DNA of 64,000 bases from Brachynemurus nebulosus (taxonomy: Eukaryota; Arthropoda; Insecta; Neuroptera; Myrmeleontidae): positions 14,266,501 through 14,330,500 of the forward strand of contig JAPWDM010000012.1 in assembly GCA_035578155.1 (NCBI GenBank), in the 5' to 3' direction. The translations under genes and the position numbers were made by a program. This document shows, one piece after another, positions 1 through 11,557 of this stretch. The notes beneath the pieces are model-generated. The model ran no database searches and was not told where the DNA came from. It saw only the letters and a program-made list of their open reading frames with translations. Position 1 is the first letter of the stretch. The number at the start of each line of letters is the position of its first letter.

Positions 1-424
1 GGTCTGGAGCCAATTACGCTTTTCTCTTGTTCGTAGTTCCAAGATGTAAGTAAAGTCAGGGGGAAAACTTAAACATTATATGGAAAATCGGAAAAAGTTT
101 GGGAAATTTGATTGTGCGAAAAAGTGGCCACCCTGCAAATATTTCAATTTTTTTCCATATTTGCATAAAATTTATATTTTCAAACTCGTAATTCGGTCCG
201 ATGTACACTCCAAATGTAGTTCATTCTATCTTTATTTTATCCGACAAATTACATCCAACCATCTTTCTCTTTCATCCGCAAACGTTAAATAACGAGAAGT
301 TTGCTCCGAAAGATTTAAAAAAAAACTCTTTGTGGACTAATGCTTAGAATATTTAGTATGTGTTAAAATGGGTTAAGAGTACCGTCTAATTTAGATTTTT
401 TTTAAATTTTGTTTAAAATTGTAG

Positions 425-2468
425 ACTGAATGTCAAGATCAAGACCAAGATCCAACTTGCACCGATGATCCAGAAGCCGAACATGACGAACTGTTGATTG
501 AAAGTGCCGGTGATATTATTCCAAAATTCGGAAAAGCGCTCAATCCAGACGATTTTGTTGTCTATTTTAATAATTTGTTAACGTTGTTTTTAATTCGAAT
601 GGTAAGAAATTTTGAAATGGTATCAATAGTTTATGGATAGGGTTTGCAGAGAAAATTACCAATAATTAATTACTAATAAAAATTATTTTTTTTGCGACGT
701 TTCGAAACCTAGTTTCATCATCAGGCAATTTTATTAGTAATTACAGTGGCCATCCAATGGTACGTATTCCGATTTTACGTAGTGACGTCAGCGATTTAGT
801 GGGGTTCTCCTCTCACATATATGTTGTTGTTTGTCTGTGTTGGTGAAAATTTATGTACCAAGCCAGAGTCAGGGCCGTAGGTAATATTGTCTGAGGATCT
901 TGTAGTCTTTAAAAAATTTAAAATTTCACTGCAGTTATATATGCACATATTCTGTATACGTAATATGCAAAATGCAAATTCAAAATGAGTAATGTAAAAT
1001 TCTAGAATATTCTAATCGTCAACTAGCAGAGATATAAAAAACAAACAGACTTCACCGTTGAATTGGTCATTAAAAATGAGATTAAACAGTGTAGTTTGAC
1101 AAAAATTCTAGAATGTTCTATTTGTCAACTAGCAAAGATATTGAAAAATCAATTGTACCATTTAATTGTCCATTGAAAAACGGTCAAATTACACATTTTG
1201 ACAAATGTTCTGGAATATTCTATTCGTCAACTAGCAAAGATATTAAAAAACAGACGTCATCATTTAATTGGCTACCAAAAAAGAAACCAAATAACACATT
1301 TTGAGAAATGTTCTAGAATATTCTGTTTGTCAATTAACAAAGATTTTGGAAAATCGACTACACCACTTAATTGTCCAACCGAAATTAAACTAATGTAAAC
1401 CAAATGGCCGATTTCGACAAACAATTTTTGCTATTTGACGAATAGAATATTCTAGAACATTTATCAAAATATGCTATTCCCTCTTTTATTCCAACTAGAT
1501 AATTTTGTTTTAAATAAATTCAGATAAATAATATTTACCAACCCCCGAAACAAAAGTTTACCGACGCCTCTGATCTTCCGATTTTACGTACTTCCCCTTA
1601 AATTTGCACCGACCACTACGTAAAATTGAATTTGTGGTGTATTGATGATTTTCTCTCCAAACCCTATCTGTAAACTATTGAATAATATCACCTAACCCTC
1701 TTACTGAAACGATATCAAAAAATTTCGCATTAAAATCACCATTTTTTGTGTAGAAACCAGAAAATAGTGTAGCGCAAAGATCATTCGCTGTCGGAACTCT
1801 TGCAGAATGTATGGAACCGTTACAGCAGTACGCCGGCAAATTTGTCCAACAACTTTTACCAATTTTATTGAAAGGCACCAGCGACGAACATGAAGAAATT
1901 CGAAATAATTCCGTATTTGCACTTGGTGAAATGGTGTATCACGGCAAAGAAGCACTGTTCCCGCACTTCCAAGAAATCTTACAAACACTGTCTACAGCTG
2001 TCTCGTACGAATCACACGCGCGAACTTTAGATAATATATGCGGTGCGATTGCTAGAATGATCATTGTGAATGTCAATGCGATTCCGATGGAGGAAGTATT
2101 CCCGGTTTTCGTACGGTATCTGCCCCTACGAGAGGATTTTGATGAAAATAAAATGGTTTTTAAATGTATATCACACTTATATCAAATGGGGCATACAGTT
2201 CTGTTACAACAATTAGGGGCGTTAATTAAGGCGGCGATTACAGTGATACATAAAAATCAATGGTCTGATGACGGTAAGTTTGACAGATAAGACGCCATAT
2301 TGGTTTTGTACGTCATTTTTAATGTCTTCTTTTTTTTCAGAAACCAAATATTTAGTAATAAACTTCGTAAAAACCGTACAACGAGATTTCCCGGAGGAAT
2401 TTAATAATATTGTATCGACAATTTCACAGGAGGAATCTGCTGCATTGCAGCAGGTTTTTAATACTTAA
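425..2468 (+). CDS. Importin-4-like protein, C-terminal part (three exons, 5' end outside window)
   Basis: Importin-4 is a beta-karyopherin built of HEAT repeats that carries cargo such as histones and ribosomal proteins through nuclear pores with Ran. The last 274 codons are present in exons 425-601, 1754-2273 and 2341-2468. Each has an AG acceptor and, except the last, a GT donor (GGTAAG at 601, GGTAAGT at 2273); phases 0 and 1 agree and the frame ends in TAA at 2466-2468. Recognisable stretches are the acidic DEAEHDE-like segment followed by LLIESAGDIIP (exon 1), SFAVGTLAECMEPL and NNSVFALGEMVYHGKEALFPH (start of exon 2), and DENKMVFKCISHLYQMG. These match the order seen in animal importin-4 from memory of the family. 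The repeats are helical and show no membrane segment. Upstream exons are not in the window; nothing at 1-424 joins in frame. The family call is firm; the paralogue (IPO4 rather than another importin-beta) is likely. Confidence 0.85.
602..1753 (+). other. Intron of the importin-4-like gene, filled with repeats
   Basis: A 1152-bp intron. It holds a small foldback at 666-744 (arms TAATTACTAATAAAA and its reverse complement, with the dispersed insect motif GTTTCGAAACCTAGTTTCAT between them) and the heat-shock-element-bearing tandem array at 1000-1457, listed separately. No further coding sequence is seen. Confidence 0.75.
1000..1457. repeat. Degenerate tandem array, unit about 103 bp, each with a perfect heat-shock element
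   Basis: Four head-to-tail units begin at 1000, 1106, 1208 and 1311 (spacings 106, 102 and 103 bp), each starting TTCTAGAATATTC or a one-base variant, followed by a 'GTCAACTAGCAAAGATATT'-like segment. A fifth copy at about 1437-1474 is inverted. Every 13-mer fits the heat-shock factor pattern TTCnnGAAnnTTC exactly (1000-1012, 1106-1118, 1208-1220, 1311-1323, and 1445-1457 on the minus strand). The array is inside an importin intron. Whether it works as an enhancer or is just a satellite cannot be told. Confidence 0.75.
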
Positions 2469-2644
2469 AATTTTTATATTATAAAAAATTTAAATATTTA
2501 TAATATTTATTAGTGATAAGATAAAATGCTTTAATATATGATATAAATATAATATGTATCAATTATAAATATTTATAATTATATGATTTTTGTTACAAAA
2601 AGTGCCTTTATATGTTATTTTAATATTTTTTTTTCTTTTTTTAT

Positions 2645-2650
2645 AATAAA
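2645..2650 (+). promoter_or_regulatory. Polyadenylation signal of the importin-4-like gene
   Basis: An AATAAA hexamer lies 177 bp after the stop codon on the gene strand, with another AAATAAATT about 20 bp on, in a T-rich stretch. It is the first good signal after the CDS, but AT-rich DNA makes chance matches common. Confidence 0.5.
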
Positions 2651-2791
2651 TCATTGAAAACGCACAAATAAATTACTATTTTTTTTTATTCGTTTGTCAT
2701 CGATCGTTCTCGGGTATTTTCATAATTAAAAATAGAGGGCGCACTACATTGGTTATTAAGCCTTCTAATAATTAAGACGAGTTAACTCTTA

Positions 2792-3190
2792 GGCTGTCTA
2801 CACAATCAATGAAATAAGGAATAAGAAGTATGTCATCTAGTGACGTTGAATGGAACTTTAATGAAATAAGAAATAAGGAGTATGCCATCCAGTGACGTTG
2901 AATGAAACTTTAACTGAACTGCTCATAGGTAAATGTATTTAGGTATTTTTGTACATCAGAATTCATAAAAAGTAACGTTCGTGATGACTTTTTTGTAACT
3001 AAGTGAAAAAAAATCACGAATTTTGACGTAAAAAAATACCTACATATTTTTATCTATGACCAGTTACGTTAAAGTTCCATTCAACATCACTAGATGGCAT
3101 ACTCCTTATTTCTTATTTCATTCAAGTCCCATTCAACGTCACTAGATGGCATACTTCTTATTCCTTATTTCATTGATTGTGTAGACAGCC
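2792..3190. mobile_element. PIF/Harbinger-like foldback MITE, copy 1
   Basis: A non-coding 399-bp element whose two halves are inverted copies, ends GGCTGTCTACACAATCAATG and its complement, containing repeated ATGCCATCTAGTGACGTTGA blocks. It is flanked by TTA on the left (2789-2791) and TTC on the right, a one-base deviation from the TTA duplication seen at copy 2. A 3-bp TWA target duplication is typical of PIF/Harbinger elements; the class call is inference. Confidence 0.7.
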
Positions 3191-3283
3191 TTCCTGCAAT
3201 ATGGCGGCTCAGTGTCGCCATCTGCGGTAGATTTTTCGAAATACAGTATAATTGTAAGTAATGTTCAATTTTTCCAACTATTA

Positions 3284-3616
3284 GTCTGTATACACAATCA
3301 ATGAAATAAGGAATTAAGATTTAAGAAATAAAATTTAAGGAGTATGCCATCTAGTGACGTTGAATGAAACTGTTAACTTAACTGCTCATAAGTAAATGTA
3401 TTTAGGTATTTTTGTACATCTGAATTGATGAAAAAGTAACGTTCGTGATGACTATTTTGTCACTAAGTGAAAAAAATCACGAATTTTGACGTAAAAAATA
3501 CCTACATATTTATATCTATGACCAGTTACGTTCCATTCAACATCACTAGATGGCATACTCCTTAAATCTTATTTCTTAAATCTTAATTCCTTATTTCATT
3601 GATTGTGTATACAGCC
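3284..3616. mobile_element. PIF/Harbinger-like foldback MITE, copy 2
   Basis: A 333-bp relative of the element at 2792-3190, 93 bp away in the same orientation, with exact TTA duplications at 3281-3283 and 3617-3619. Ends read GTCTGTATACACAATCAATG and ATACAGCC. No coding capacity. Confidence 0.75.
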
Positions 3617-3734
3617 TTAGTATAATTTATATTTTGCAAATTCATAAGGTGTCATTTTTTATGTCACCGAAGGATGACATATTAATCTCGTTGTGTGATT
3701 ATAGTGGGGGAAAAATTAATAATATAATAATTAT

Positions 3735-3839
3735 GGAGTTGTACATGCATATATTGAATAAACGCAAGAGGGCTGTATTCTTTTCTTAATGTATTATAGA
3801 GTTGTACATGCATATATTGAATAAACGCAAGAGGGCTGT
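3735..3839 (+). repeat. Two-copy tandem duplication, period 63 bp
   Basis: A 41-bp block beginning GAGTTGTACATGCATATATT and ending in GCAAGAGGGCTGT occurs at 3736-3776 and again, identical, at 3799-3839. It carries AATAAA in each copy. No gene is near enough for these to be used obviously. Confidence 0.8.
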
Positions 3840-5945
3840 CATTCTGACTGTACTTAAAAAACGAGCCAAAAAATCATAAATTAACACTTTCACTGAGGTG
3901 ACATTACTTAATGCGTGTCAAAAACACGCACTTGACGTATTTTTTGAGGTTGAAACTGGCTTTAGTTTGAATGCACTACTGATTTTGTTTTAGACGCGTA
4001 ACATTGTTGAAAACATGTATCTAGATGCTTGTTGTTTCCAACAAATATATTTCCAACACCGTCAACATGTTGCCAACATTTTGTTACCCGGTCTATACAT
4101 AGCTTTACGCTGACTTAATACTTCATGTCTATTTATTCTGGTTTATCTTACTATATTCGCTCTATTCACATCAGTATCTGAGGAATGTTAACGCCACACA
4201 CAAGTGGTGAAAAAAAGAAAGCCTAATATATGCCATTTTCGTGGCTAATTTTGACAATTCTTCCGTATGAGTTCGGTGTCCATAATGTATGGTCTATGCT
4301 GGCAATAAAAGGTCCGATATTTTAAAACAAAAAAATTTTCTCTATGGTTAAAATAAAAGCATTATTATATATATCAGCACTTCTAGCGATAAATTCTGAA
4401 AATAATATTTCCAAAAAAAAGACACATATCAATAAAATACATCTTTATATAATTTTTGAGTTAACAAAAAAAGTACAAGTGATTAAATATATAAAAAATT
4501 ACATATCAGGATTAAAAATTAAAAAAACTTTGGCTGAAAAAGTCATCAAGATTTCTAAAATTAAATGATTCATTATCACGTAATGAGTATTATCCAAAAG
4601 CTAGGCTTCTAAACTCATTTACATATACATATTAAAAGCAAAACAATTTTACATAAATATGTATATATAATTTTTATATTTTTGAAAAATAAATTTTGTT
4701 AATGGCAGTTAGAAACATACATATATAGTATTAATTGAGCTTCCTTCCGTTATTTGTCAAAAATAATAAAAAAAAACTGAAACCCGACTACGAAAAAACA
4801 TCAACTAACGTCCGCCATATTGATTTTTCTGTAACGTCACATGATCTAAAACATTTTTTGCGTCAATACGAATCGAACGCCACCTCATTTATGAAAATCA
4901 CGACAGTACTAACTTTAAGTCCTACAGATATTGGCTTCATCGTAGTCGGGTAAAAAACATTACACAGCTGCCTCTAATACATTCAGTGACTGACTAACTT
5001 CATCGTTGTACTCTTCGATTCTTATATTTTGTGCTTACATTAAAAAAAATATGTGCGCATGCGCTTTAATTTAAATAAAAATAAAATTTCGAACAAAAAA
5101 TTTGGAATGTTACAAAAAAAATACATTTTACAATAATAAATTTCAACAATTCTATCATAGATTGCAACAATTGATAATTTCAAAATTATTCGAGTAATTT
5201 CGAAATTATTAAATAAATCGTTTTTTACACCAATCAACATCAATCTAAACTCTGATTTTAAATAGCCATTCCAATTTTGGAAAGAAAAAATAACATAGAT
5301 TAACATTAAATACAACAATATTTGTACGAGATCTTGTCTTACAAGGGGAATCCCAACTTGAGAATTATGGATTTTGTTCATTTTTAAATATGTATAGGTG
5401 CTACAGTATGAACAACATCCGTAATTTCCAAATTGTGTACTTCCCTTGTTAGAGAGACAAAAATGAAGAATGGTTGTGCGCATGTGCTGCGCAATCGCAG
5501 TTAAACGTAATTATCATTAAAGTATACATCGGTGGAAATTAGACTAGATTATTATGATTTTAAAATAAATTTTACAGATTAAGATCCCGTAATTTTTAGT
5601 GTCAATAAAAGTAAGAAAGCGTTCTATTAAAGGTACCATCTGGACTAGAAATTGGAAAAAAAATTTAGTTTCGAGAAAATTAATTTTTTTTTAGAAATTG
5701 TAGACCAGATGGTACCTTTTTAAAAAAATTTTAACTAAAAAAAAGTGATAATCACAGCTGAAAATAGTTTAAAACCTTATGAACTAAATTAAAAAGGGCA
5801 AAACAGATAATTAGCATCTTAAATAATTAAATAATCGTTGGAAATCGAATTAAGTATTAATCTTTCAAAATTTTGATCTGAACAAATGGCAAATTTCATC
5901 GTCTGAAGATTAATACTTTATCCCAAAAACGTTTTCGTTTCCAAA
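3840..5945. other. Intergenic DNA between importin-4 and the Ras gene
   Basis: AT-rich with no supported exon. It contains short inverted repeats: CCCGACTACG at 4782-4791 with its complement at 4940-4949, and a foldback at 5629-5720 whose arms read AAAGGTACCATCTGG and CCAGATGGTACCTTTT. Open frames at 4344-4568, 4735-4953 and 5040-5483 have A/T-driven composition and no recognisable motif. The region receives the 3' ends of two convergent genes. Confidence 0.6.
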
Positions 5946-8929
5946 TTATAAGATAACACATTTAATCTTCTTCTTTTTCCGTTTCTCCAATTCGGGGGGC
6001 GGTTGATTACGTATAATACGGACCACCTCATGAAATGCCGCGTCAATATTGAGAGGTGGATCCTTGGCACTTGTTTCAATATACGGAATGCCTAATTTGC
6101 TAGCTAATTCACGTCCCATCTCCTCGGTCACTTTACGCAAATGTACTAAGTCGACTTTATTAGCAACTAGTAACATTGGATACACGTCTCTGAAAAGAGA
6201 AAATTAGAAACAATTAAGGCAAGTGTACGATTCGTACGGCGTCAAGATTCGATGACAGATCCTTGTAGAACTCGACAAAATAAAACGAAAAATAAGAATA
6301 AAATTTTTCGATATCTCGCTTCGTTTTCGAGATATTGAACGTTAAACGTGTCTTTAAAGTAGTTCCCTTGTGACATGCTAGTAGAAAAAATTGCAAACCA
6401 AAATTACTTTATGTCATTATTGTCTGTATTAGTGGATGGATGCTGATACGTACTAGTTTTCATACCAACATGTATACGCATACTTTCAAACAGCCTGTGT
6501 ATACACACTTATCCTATCAAAGTTTTTTTTATTATAAATGCTTTGACATCATTATTAATTTACTCAACAAACATATTAAGTGGTATGCATATGCGTTTGG
6601 AGCGCTTTATTTTTTCACCTGCACAATATAGACAGGTGCTCTCGCGGACTTTTTTTGTAGAGAATTCGATTCTCTACAAAAAAAGGTCTTAATACTTTTT
6701 AATGTATCTATCACCGTTTTCGCTATGTAAGCGGTGAAAGGTCAAAAAACGCTATTTTTCAATATATCCATTTTCAATATTGTTTAAACAATAAATACGA
6801 ATAAACCAGTTATTTAATATACAGAGTTGCCAGACTGCTTCGGTTCAGTTGCTTGAAATTGGTGTATTTATTAAAATACTATAATTTCTCTGATGATATC
6901 TTCAATTCAAAACGATCAACAAATAATTCAATTTTTTCTTTACATTCAGAACTTATTAATCTTTCTCTCCCTAGTTTTTTATTGAATTCTGTCGTGTCAT
7001 TATATTGTTAAATACAAAATAAGGGTACGTAGTCAGAATTTTGAGATCTAATACATGGAGTAGATACAAACTTTAATCCTAATTATCTTAACTCAGAAGC
7101 GATCAATCTTTCCCAAATTACAAGGACGATCAGATATAGTATTCTTCTTTATACTATTAAAATTTGAAACTATTCTGTTGAAAAGTTGAATGTCGAGGTA
7201 ACTACCTTAAATTCGGGTATATTATATGTATAGTATGTGTAATATTTTGACAATGAGCGTGTTCCATTTAGAAAACACAAACGACACTGTGTGACACAGT
7301 GCATAGGGAAAAAGTAATACCAACCAAATTTCAGTGATTTTGTACTTTTTTTTCACAGAACTAATTATTTCATGGTGGCCACATTACTGGAAACCCTGGA
7401 AATGTCAAGGAATTCTAAATTTTCTGGAAAAGTCAGGGAATTTTACCTGAAGACTGGAAAAATTGATTTTTATAATTTTTTTACTTAGGGATAAAACTTC
7501 AATCAATTTTTCACTTGTTTTGAGATTAGATTTAAAAAGTGGCGCGGATATTTTTTTTGCTCGTCATTTACTTTTTTAAGAAAAAGTGTAAAAAAGTTAT
7601 TAGGAAATTTTTTTAGCTTTTTGGGATAAAGTAGGGGCGGCATTTTTCACGAAATAGTCCGGCGGCATTTTTCACAAAATTTTTTAATAAAATTTCTGGA
7701 AAACCTGAAAAAGTCAAGGAATTTCATCTTTAAAAATCTGTGGCCCCCATGTTTTTGGCTGGAGTTCCGCAAACAGGAATGGTTAGAATCACTTGAAATT
7801 TTTATCAGACACTCGAAAATATTAGTTACGACTAGTTAGTTTTGATAATATACTTCAACTTTATAATATTAATAGATTTGAGCGTTACTTTATGGTATTC
7901 CATATTTGTAAATAATAAACAAATATTTTACTTCGCAAAAATGCCACTTTTATTTTAAAACTGTGACAATATTGTTTCGAACCGTCAGTTCATTTTCAAA
8001 CAGAATGTTGAATCTGTTTGAAAATGAACTGACGGTTCGAAACAATATTGTCACAGTTTTAAAATAAAAGTGGTATTTTTGCGAAGTAAAATATTTGTTT
8101 ATTATTTACTTCAACTTTGATATAAAAATTAGGTCGTGAGGTTAGTTAAAGTTAGGTTAGGTTAGTTAGTTTTGACAATATACTTCGGCTTTGATATAAA
8201 AACTAAATGGTGAGGTTAGTTAAGGTTAGGTTAGTTTTGACAATATACTTCGACTTTGATATAAAAACTAGGTTACACAGCGCCGTTTGTGTTTTCTAAA
8301 TGGAACACGCTCATTGTCAATATATTACACATACTATACATAGAACACATTAGAATTTTCGAAAATTCAATATCTCGAAAAAAGTGAAATATCGAAAAAT
8401 TTTATTCTTGTTTTTCGTTTTATTTTGTCGAGTTCTACCAGGAACTGCCATCAAATCTTGCCGCCGTACGAATCGTAGTATCCCGTAGTATCTAATCTTT
8501 CACGAAAATTCGATGAGTCTTACCTGTCTTTGACTCGTAGGATTTGGGTATGAAAATTGATAATATTTTCATAGCTCTGTTTATCCGTGACTGAATACAC
8601 CAATAAAAACCCGTCACCTTTCCTCATATACTGTTCACGCATTGCACTGAATTCCTCTTGGCCGGCCGTGTCCAACACTAAATTTCAAACAGTAGTGTCA
8701 AAAAATATTTGAACACACAAAATAAAAATATATCGAACTTACCGTCTAGTATACACCATTGTCCGTCAACCTCTGTATGTTGTATATAACTATCCTCTAT
8801 CGTTGGATCATAATCAGTCACGAATAATTTTTGAAAAAATTGTATCGTAATCGCACTTTTCCCGACACCTCCATCCCCCACAACCACTAATTTTACTGTG
8901 GGTAGATTTTCATTCGGTGGTCGGGTCAT
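5946..8929 (-). CDS. Ras-family small GTPase, M-Ras/R-Ras2 type
   Basis: A membrane-anchored GTP/GDP switch relaying receptor signals. Three exons: 8743-8929, 8524-8677 and 5946-6189, all with AG/GT borders; phases 1 and 2 agree and give 194 residues, normal for the family. Seen in the translation: P-loop GDGGVGKS (18-25), effector loop YDPTIEDSY (40-48), DTAGQEEF (65-72), NKVD (124-127) and ETSAK (152-156). The end is a lysine-rich KRKKKK run and CVIL; a C-terminal Leu in the CaaX box predicts geranylgeranylation plus a polybasic anchor. The [18 protein letters not shown] and [13 protein letters not shown] segments point to M-Ras/R-Ras2 (fly Ras64B group) rather than Ras85D. The ATG at 8929 gives the usual short N-terminal extension. 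Glycine stands at the position equivalent to H-Ras Gly12. Intron 1 is only 65 bp; intron 2 (2334 bp) is packed with nested inverted repeats. Confidence 0.92.
6630..6800. repeat. Fragment of foldback element family B
   Basis: Contains GACAGGTGCTCTCGCGGACT, a 30-bp hairpin of GTAGAGAATTCGATTCTCTAC, and CACCGTTTTCGCTATGTAAG. The same order occurs at 61800-61975, inside a foldback element, and in reverse at 60970-61036. It is therefore a solo or truncated copy of that dispersed family. Confidence 0.7.
7226..8342. mobile_element. Element with about 66-bp terminal inverted repeats in Ras intron 2
   Basis: Ends at 7226-7286 and 8277-8342 are inverted copies sharing ATGTATAGTATGTGTAATAT and GTGTTCCATTTAGAAAACAC. 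The 1.1-kb interior is non-coding and includes the long hairpin at 7908-8107 and a tandem array (about 8107-8276, two to three copies of a roughly 70-bp unit containing GAGGTTAGTTAAGGTTAGGTT and GACAATATACTTCG). The target duplication is not clear, so the class is open. Confidence 0.65.
7908..8107. repeat. Near-perfect 200-bp hairpin
   Basis: The two arms of about 95 bp pair with only one or two mismatches around a 10-bp loop (AATGTTGAAT). The outer ends read GTAAATAATAAACAAATATT and its complement. It could be a foldback MITE or a hairpin-RNA source in the Ras intron. Confidence 0.85.
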
Positions 8930-11557
8930 CGTACCCTTTCGTCTCCCTATTTTGATATTGAATTTAACACATTCATAAATTCAAAAGTCTTTTCAGTTCT
9001 TGGAATATTGTCATAAAATTAGAATCTGAAATTATAATTGAAATTAAATCGTTAAAAATGCCATTGCGTTGTTATTTTTAAATACTCACCGTATAAAAAT
9101 AATTTAATAACACAATTATAATAATTAAAAAATTGACAAAAAATTAGAAAAAAATTTGTATGTACATAAAAAATGTCACTTCTTATTGTATTGGTTGTGT
9201 TTGATGTTTGTAGCAAACAGTACACGACAAAACAACTGTGAAAAATAAAAATTCCCTAGTTATTTTTAAATAAAGTACCCGGGACATCCGGGAATATTAA
9301 TTGATGTAGGTATTTCATGATAAAAATTTGATATTTATATCGACGTAACACCCACGCTCAATTAAAAATAAAATTAAATATGTGATACGATTAATATTTT
9401 CTGTTAAAACAAACATATATATTATTTTTATAAGGAATTTTATTTTTATTATTTCGTCGATTTGATTTTGTGCTGATTTCGTTTTACATCTCCGAGAAAA
9501 TGTTTATATAAAATTCTTTTGATGATAACTCATCTATAGACGTTGTTATTACTGAAAAATTCTTTTTTTTTTACTGAATCGAAATTTAAAAAATTCTTTT
9601 TAATTTTTTGATAAAAGTCGCTTAAAAATTCTACAATATACATACCTTTGATAGGTCTTTAATTTTTCAAATACTATATCTAATACTACAATCGAATCAA
9701 AAATACGCTGCCAATGGGATGTGGCAGACAGATTCTTCGTACTCGTAAAAGACTTTAAAACAGTATTCTACCAAATATATATACCGTGAAATTATATTTT
9801 CGCCTTAAAGTTCATAAAAAATTGTTGTAACTCAAAATGCTTAGGGGCTAAATTATAAAATAATAGCAAAAATATTTTAGAAACTGACCCTCAAAATACT
9901 TTAAAAATTTTAGCGAAGTGGGACTAGCAGTAAATAAGATATTGACATTTAATGGGATTTCTTGGTAGCGCCGTGGATACTATTATTCCGAATGCAATGA
10001 AATTTGTTCATAAAAAAGAATTGAATAGTTCAGAAGTTATATGACATGATAGCAGCGTAGCTGCCATTACTCCGATTTCGATTAAATTCATAGGGGGGAC
10101 CATCTAGAAACCAAGCACCATAATTTCTGAAAATTTCATTAAAAACAATCGAATAGTTCAGAAGTTATGCCTCTTAGTGTAAACTGGCGACACACAGACG
10201 GACGGACAAACAGACACCAAATTAGAATTTTTCAGGAAGCTCTAAAACGTATGTGCGTAAAAAATTTTATTTTGGAGGGAAAAAATTTTTTCTTTTTCAA
10301 AAGTGATCACAGTGTTTCCGCTACTTTAGTAGTCTCGGAAACAATAAGCAAACACAGAGCATTTTGTTAAAAATAATTTTTATTTTTAAAAACCTAAATT
10401 TTATTTACATGTAGTTAACTAGGTAAATAATTAACCAAAATATATAAATAGTTTTTATTAATAATTTATTAAAGGTCATTTTTGGAAAATATTTAAACTT
10501 TATTAAATCGTTGGTACTGTATTACTTCACTATTAATACTTCATTAAATTAAATTAAACTGTTGAAAATTATATCAAAAGTTGTTTGTCTGGATGTCCAA
10601 CATGGCGTTTTCTGGATTAACCAAAATGGACTCTTAATGTACTTTACAATACTTAATTTAAATATTGCACATGATTTAAGCTCAATATTCATTAGAGTGT
10701 TAACGACTATTTTCCTTAAATAGGAAATTTTTAGTTAAATAACGTATATTTTTCAATTGGATTATTAAAAATACGAATATTTTTAATTTTTGAAATAAAT
10801 ATCTACATGTATACTAGTATACCTCAGGTATAAAATTCTTGAAAGATAGGCATTCTTGCGTATATATACAAAAATATTTTGCATACCTTGCAAGAATGAA
10901 GGAAATGTTATAAAATAAAGGTTTTGTTGATTGTCAAATATGTAACCTGAGAAATTGAGCTACGAGCTCTAAGGTAAAGTAACTAATTCAAGTTTTAAGT
11001 TGAATAAAGTGTTTATAATGTTAATTAAGTCTGCCTGTTATCCTAGGAATGTTTATTTTAAACCTTTACAATCCAACATAACGAAGAAGTATTATAACGA
11101 AAAGGATCAGTTGGGTAAGTGAGAACAACCGAGCCAATTACAATTTTTGCGTCCATGGGTGTAATAAAATTTTACGTACCTGCCCCTTTTTATATTTGTG
11201 TAAACATATTTAGCATTTTTTTTTTTAAATTAGAATATTTAAAATGTAAAATTTATGAGGTATGCCATGATGTTTATATCAGACAATCGAAAATGGCTTG
11301 CAACTTGTTGGCTCCTCATGACCCCAAAGTGATGTCTGTTTTTTGGTATTCAAATTTTATTTTCGGCTAGCGATTTACCATCAATTTCAGTAAATGTTGA
11401 TTTTATATTCTTTTTTTCGATTTAAATTTTTTAAAAAAATTCTATACTTAAGGACGTTTGTGCGTCAAACTTAATAGTAGATAAAAATTTTAATTTTAGA
11501 GAATTGACAAGTTCAATTACATAAATAAATTGATACCTCTATTTTCGCCAAAACATT
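8930..11557. other. Upstream flank of the Ras gene and intergenic DNA
   Basis: Presumably carries the Ras promoter and any 5' UTR exon on the minus strand; no TATA box or start site stands out. At about 9950-10215 lies a dispersed repeat with GAATAGTTCAGAAGTTAT twice, GGTCCCCCCTATGAATT-like sequence on one strand, and a CAGACGGACGGACAAACAGAC end. It is related to the stretch at 43230-43440. No coding exon is supported. Confidence 0.55.

Larger units (their letters stand above)
6226..8477. repeat. Outer inverted repeat in Ras intron 2
   Basis: The arms 6226-6338 and 8367-8477 are inverted copies at roughly 85-90% identity by eye, sharing ATTTTGTCGAGTTCTAC and CGTACGAATCGTA-type blocks. They lie just inside both splice sites of intron 2, so the pre-mRNA intron could fold back on itself. 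Between the arms lie a second, nested inverted repeat and a hairpin. Confidence 0.75.

Noticed and set aside
1..45. Possible upstream exon of importin-4 ending at a GTAAGTAAAG donor
   Set aside because: In the only phase that fits exon 425-601 it contains a TAG stop, and its translation does not resemble the family.
4344..4568. Lys/Ile-rich open frame
   Set aside because: Expected from AT-rich DNA; no start context or motif.
5040..5483. 147-codon open frame on the minus strand
   Set aside because: AT-driven composition, no motif, no splice context, no recognisable relative.
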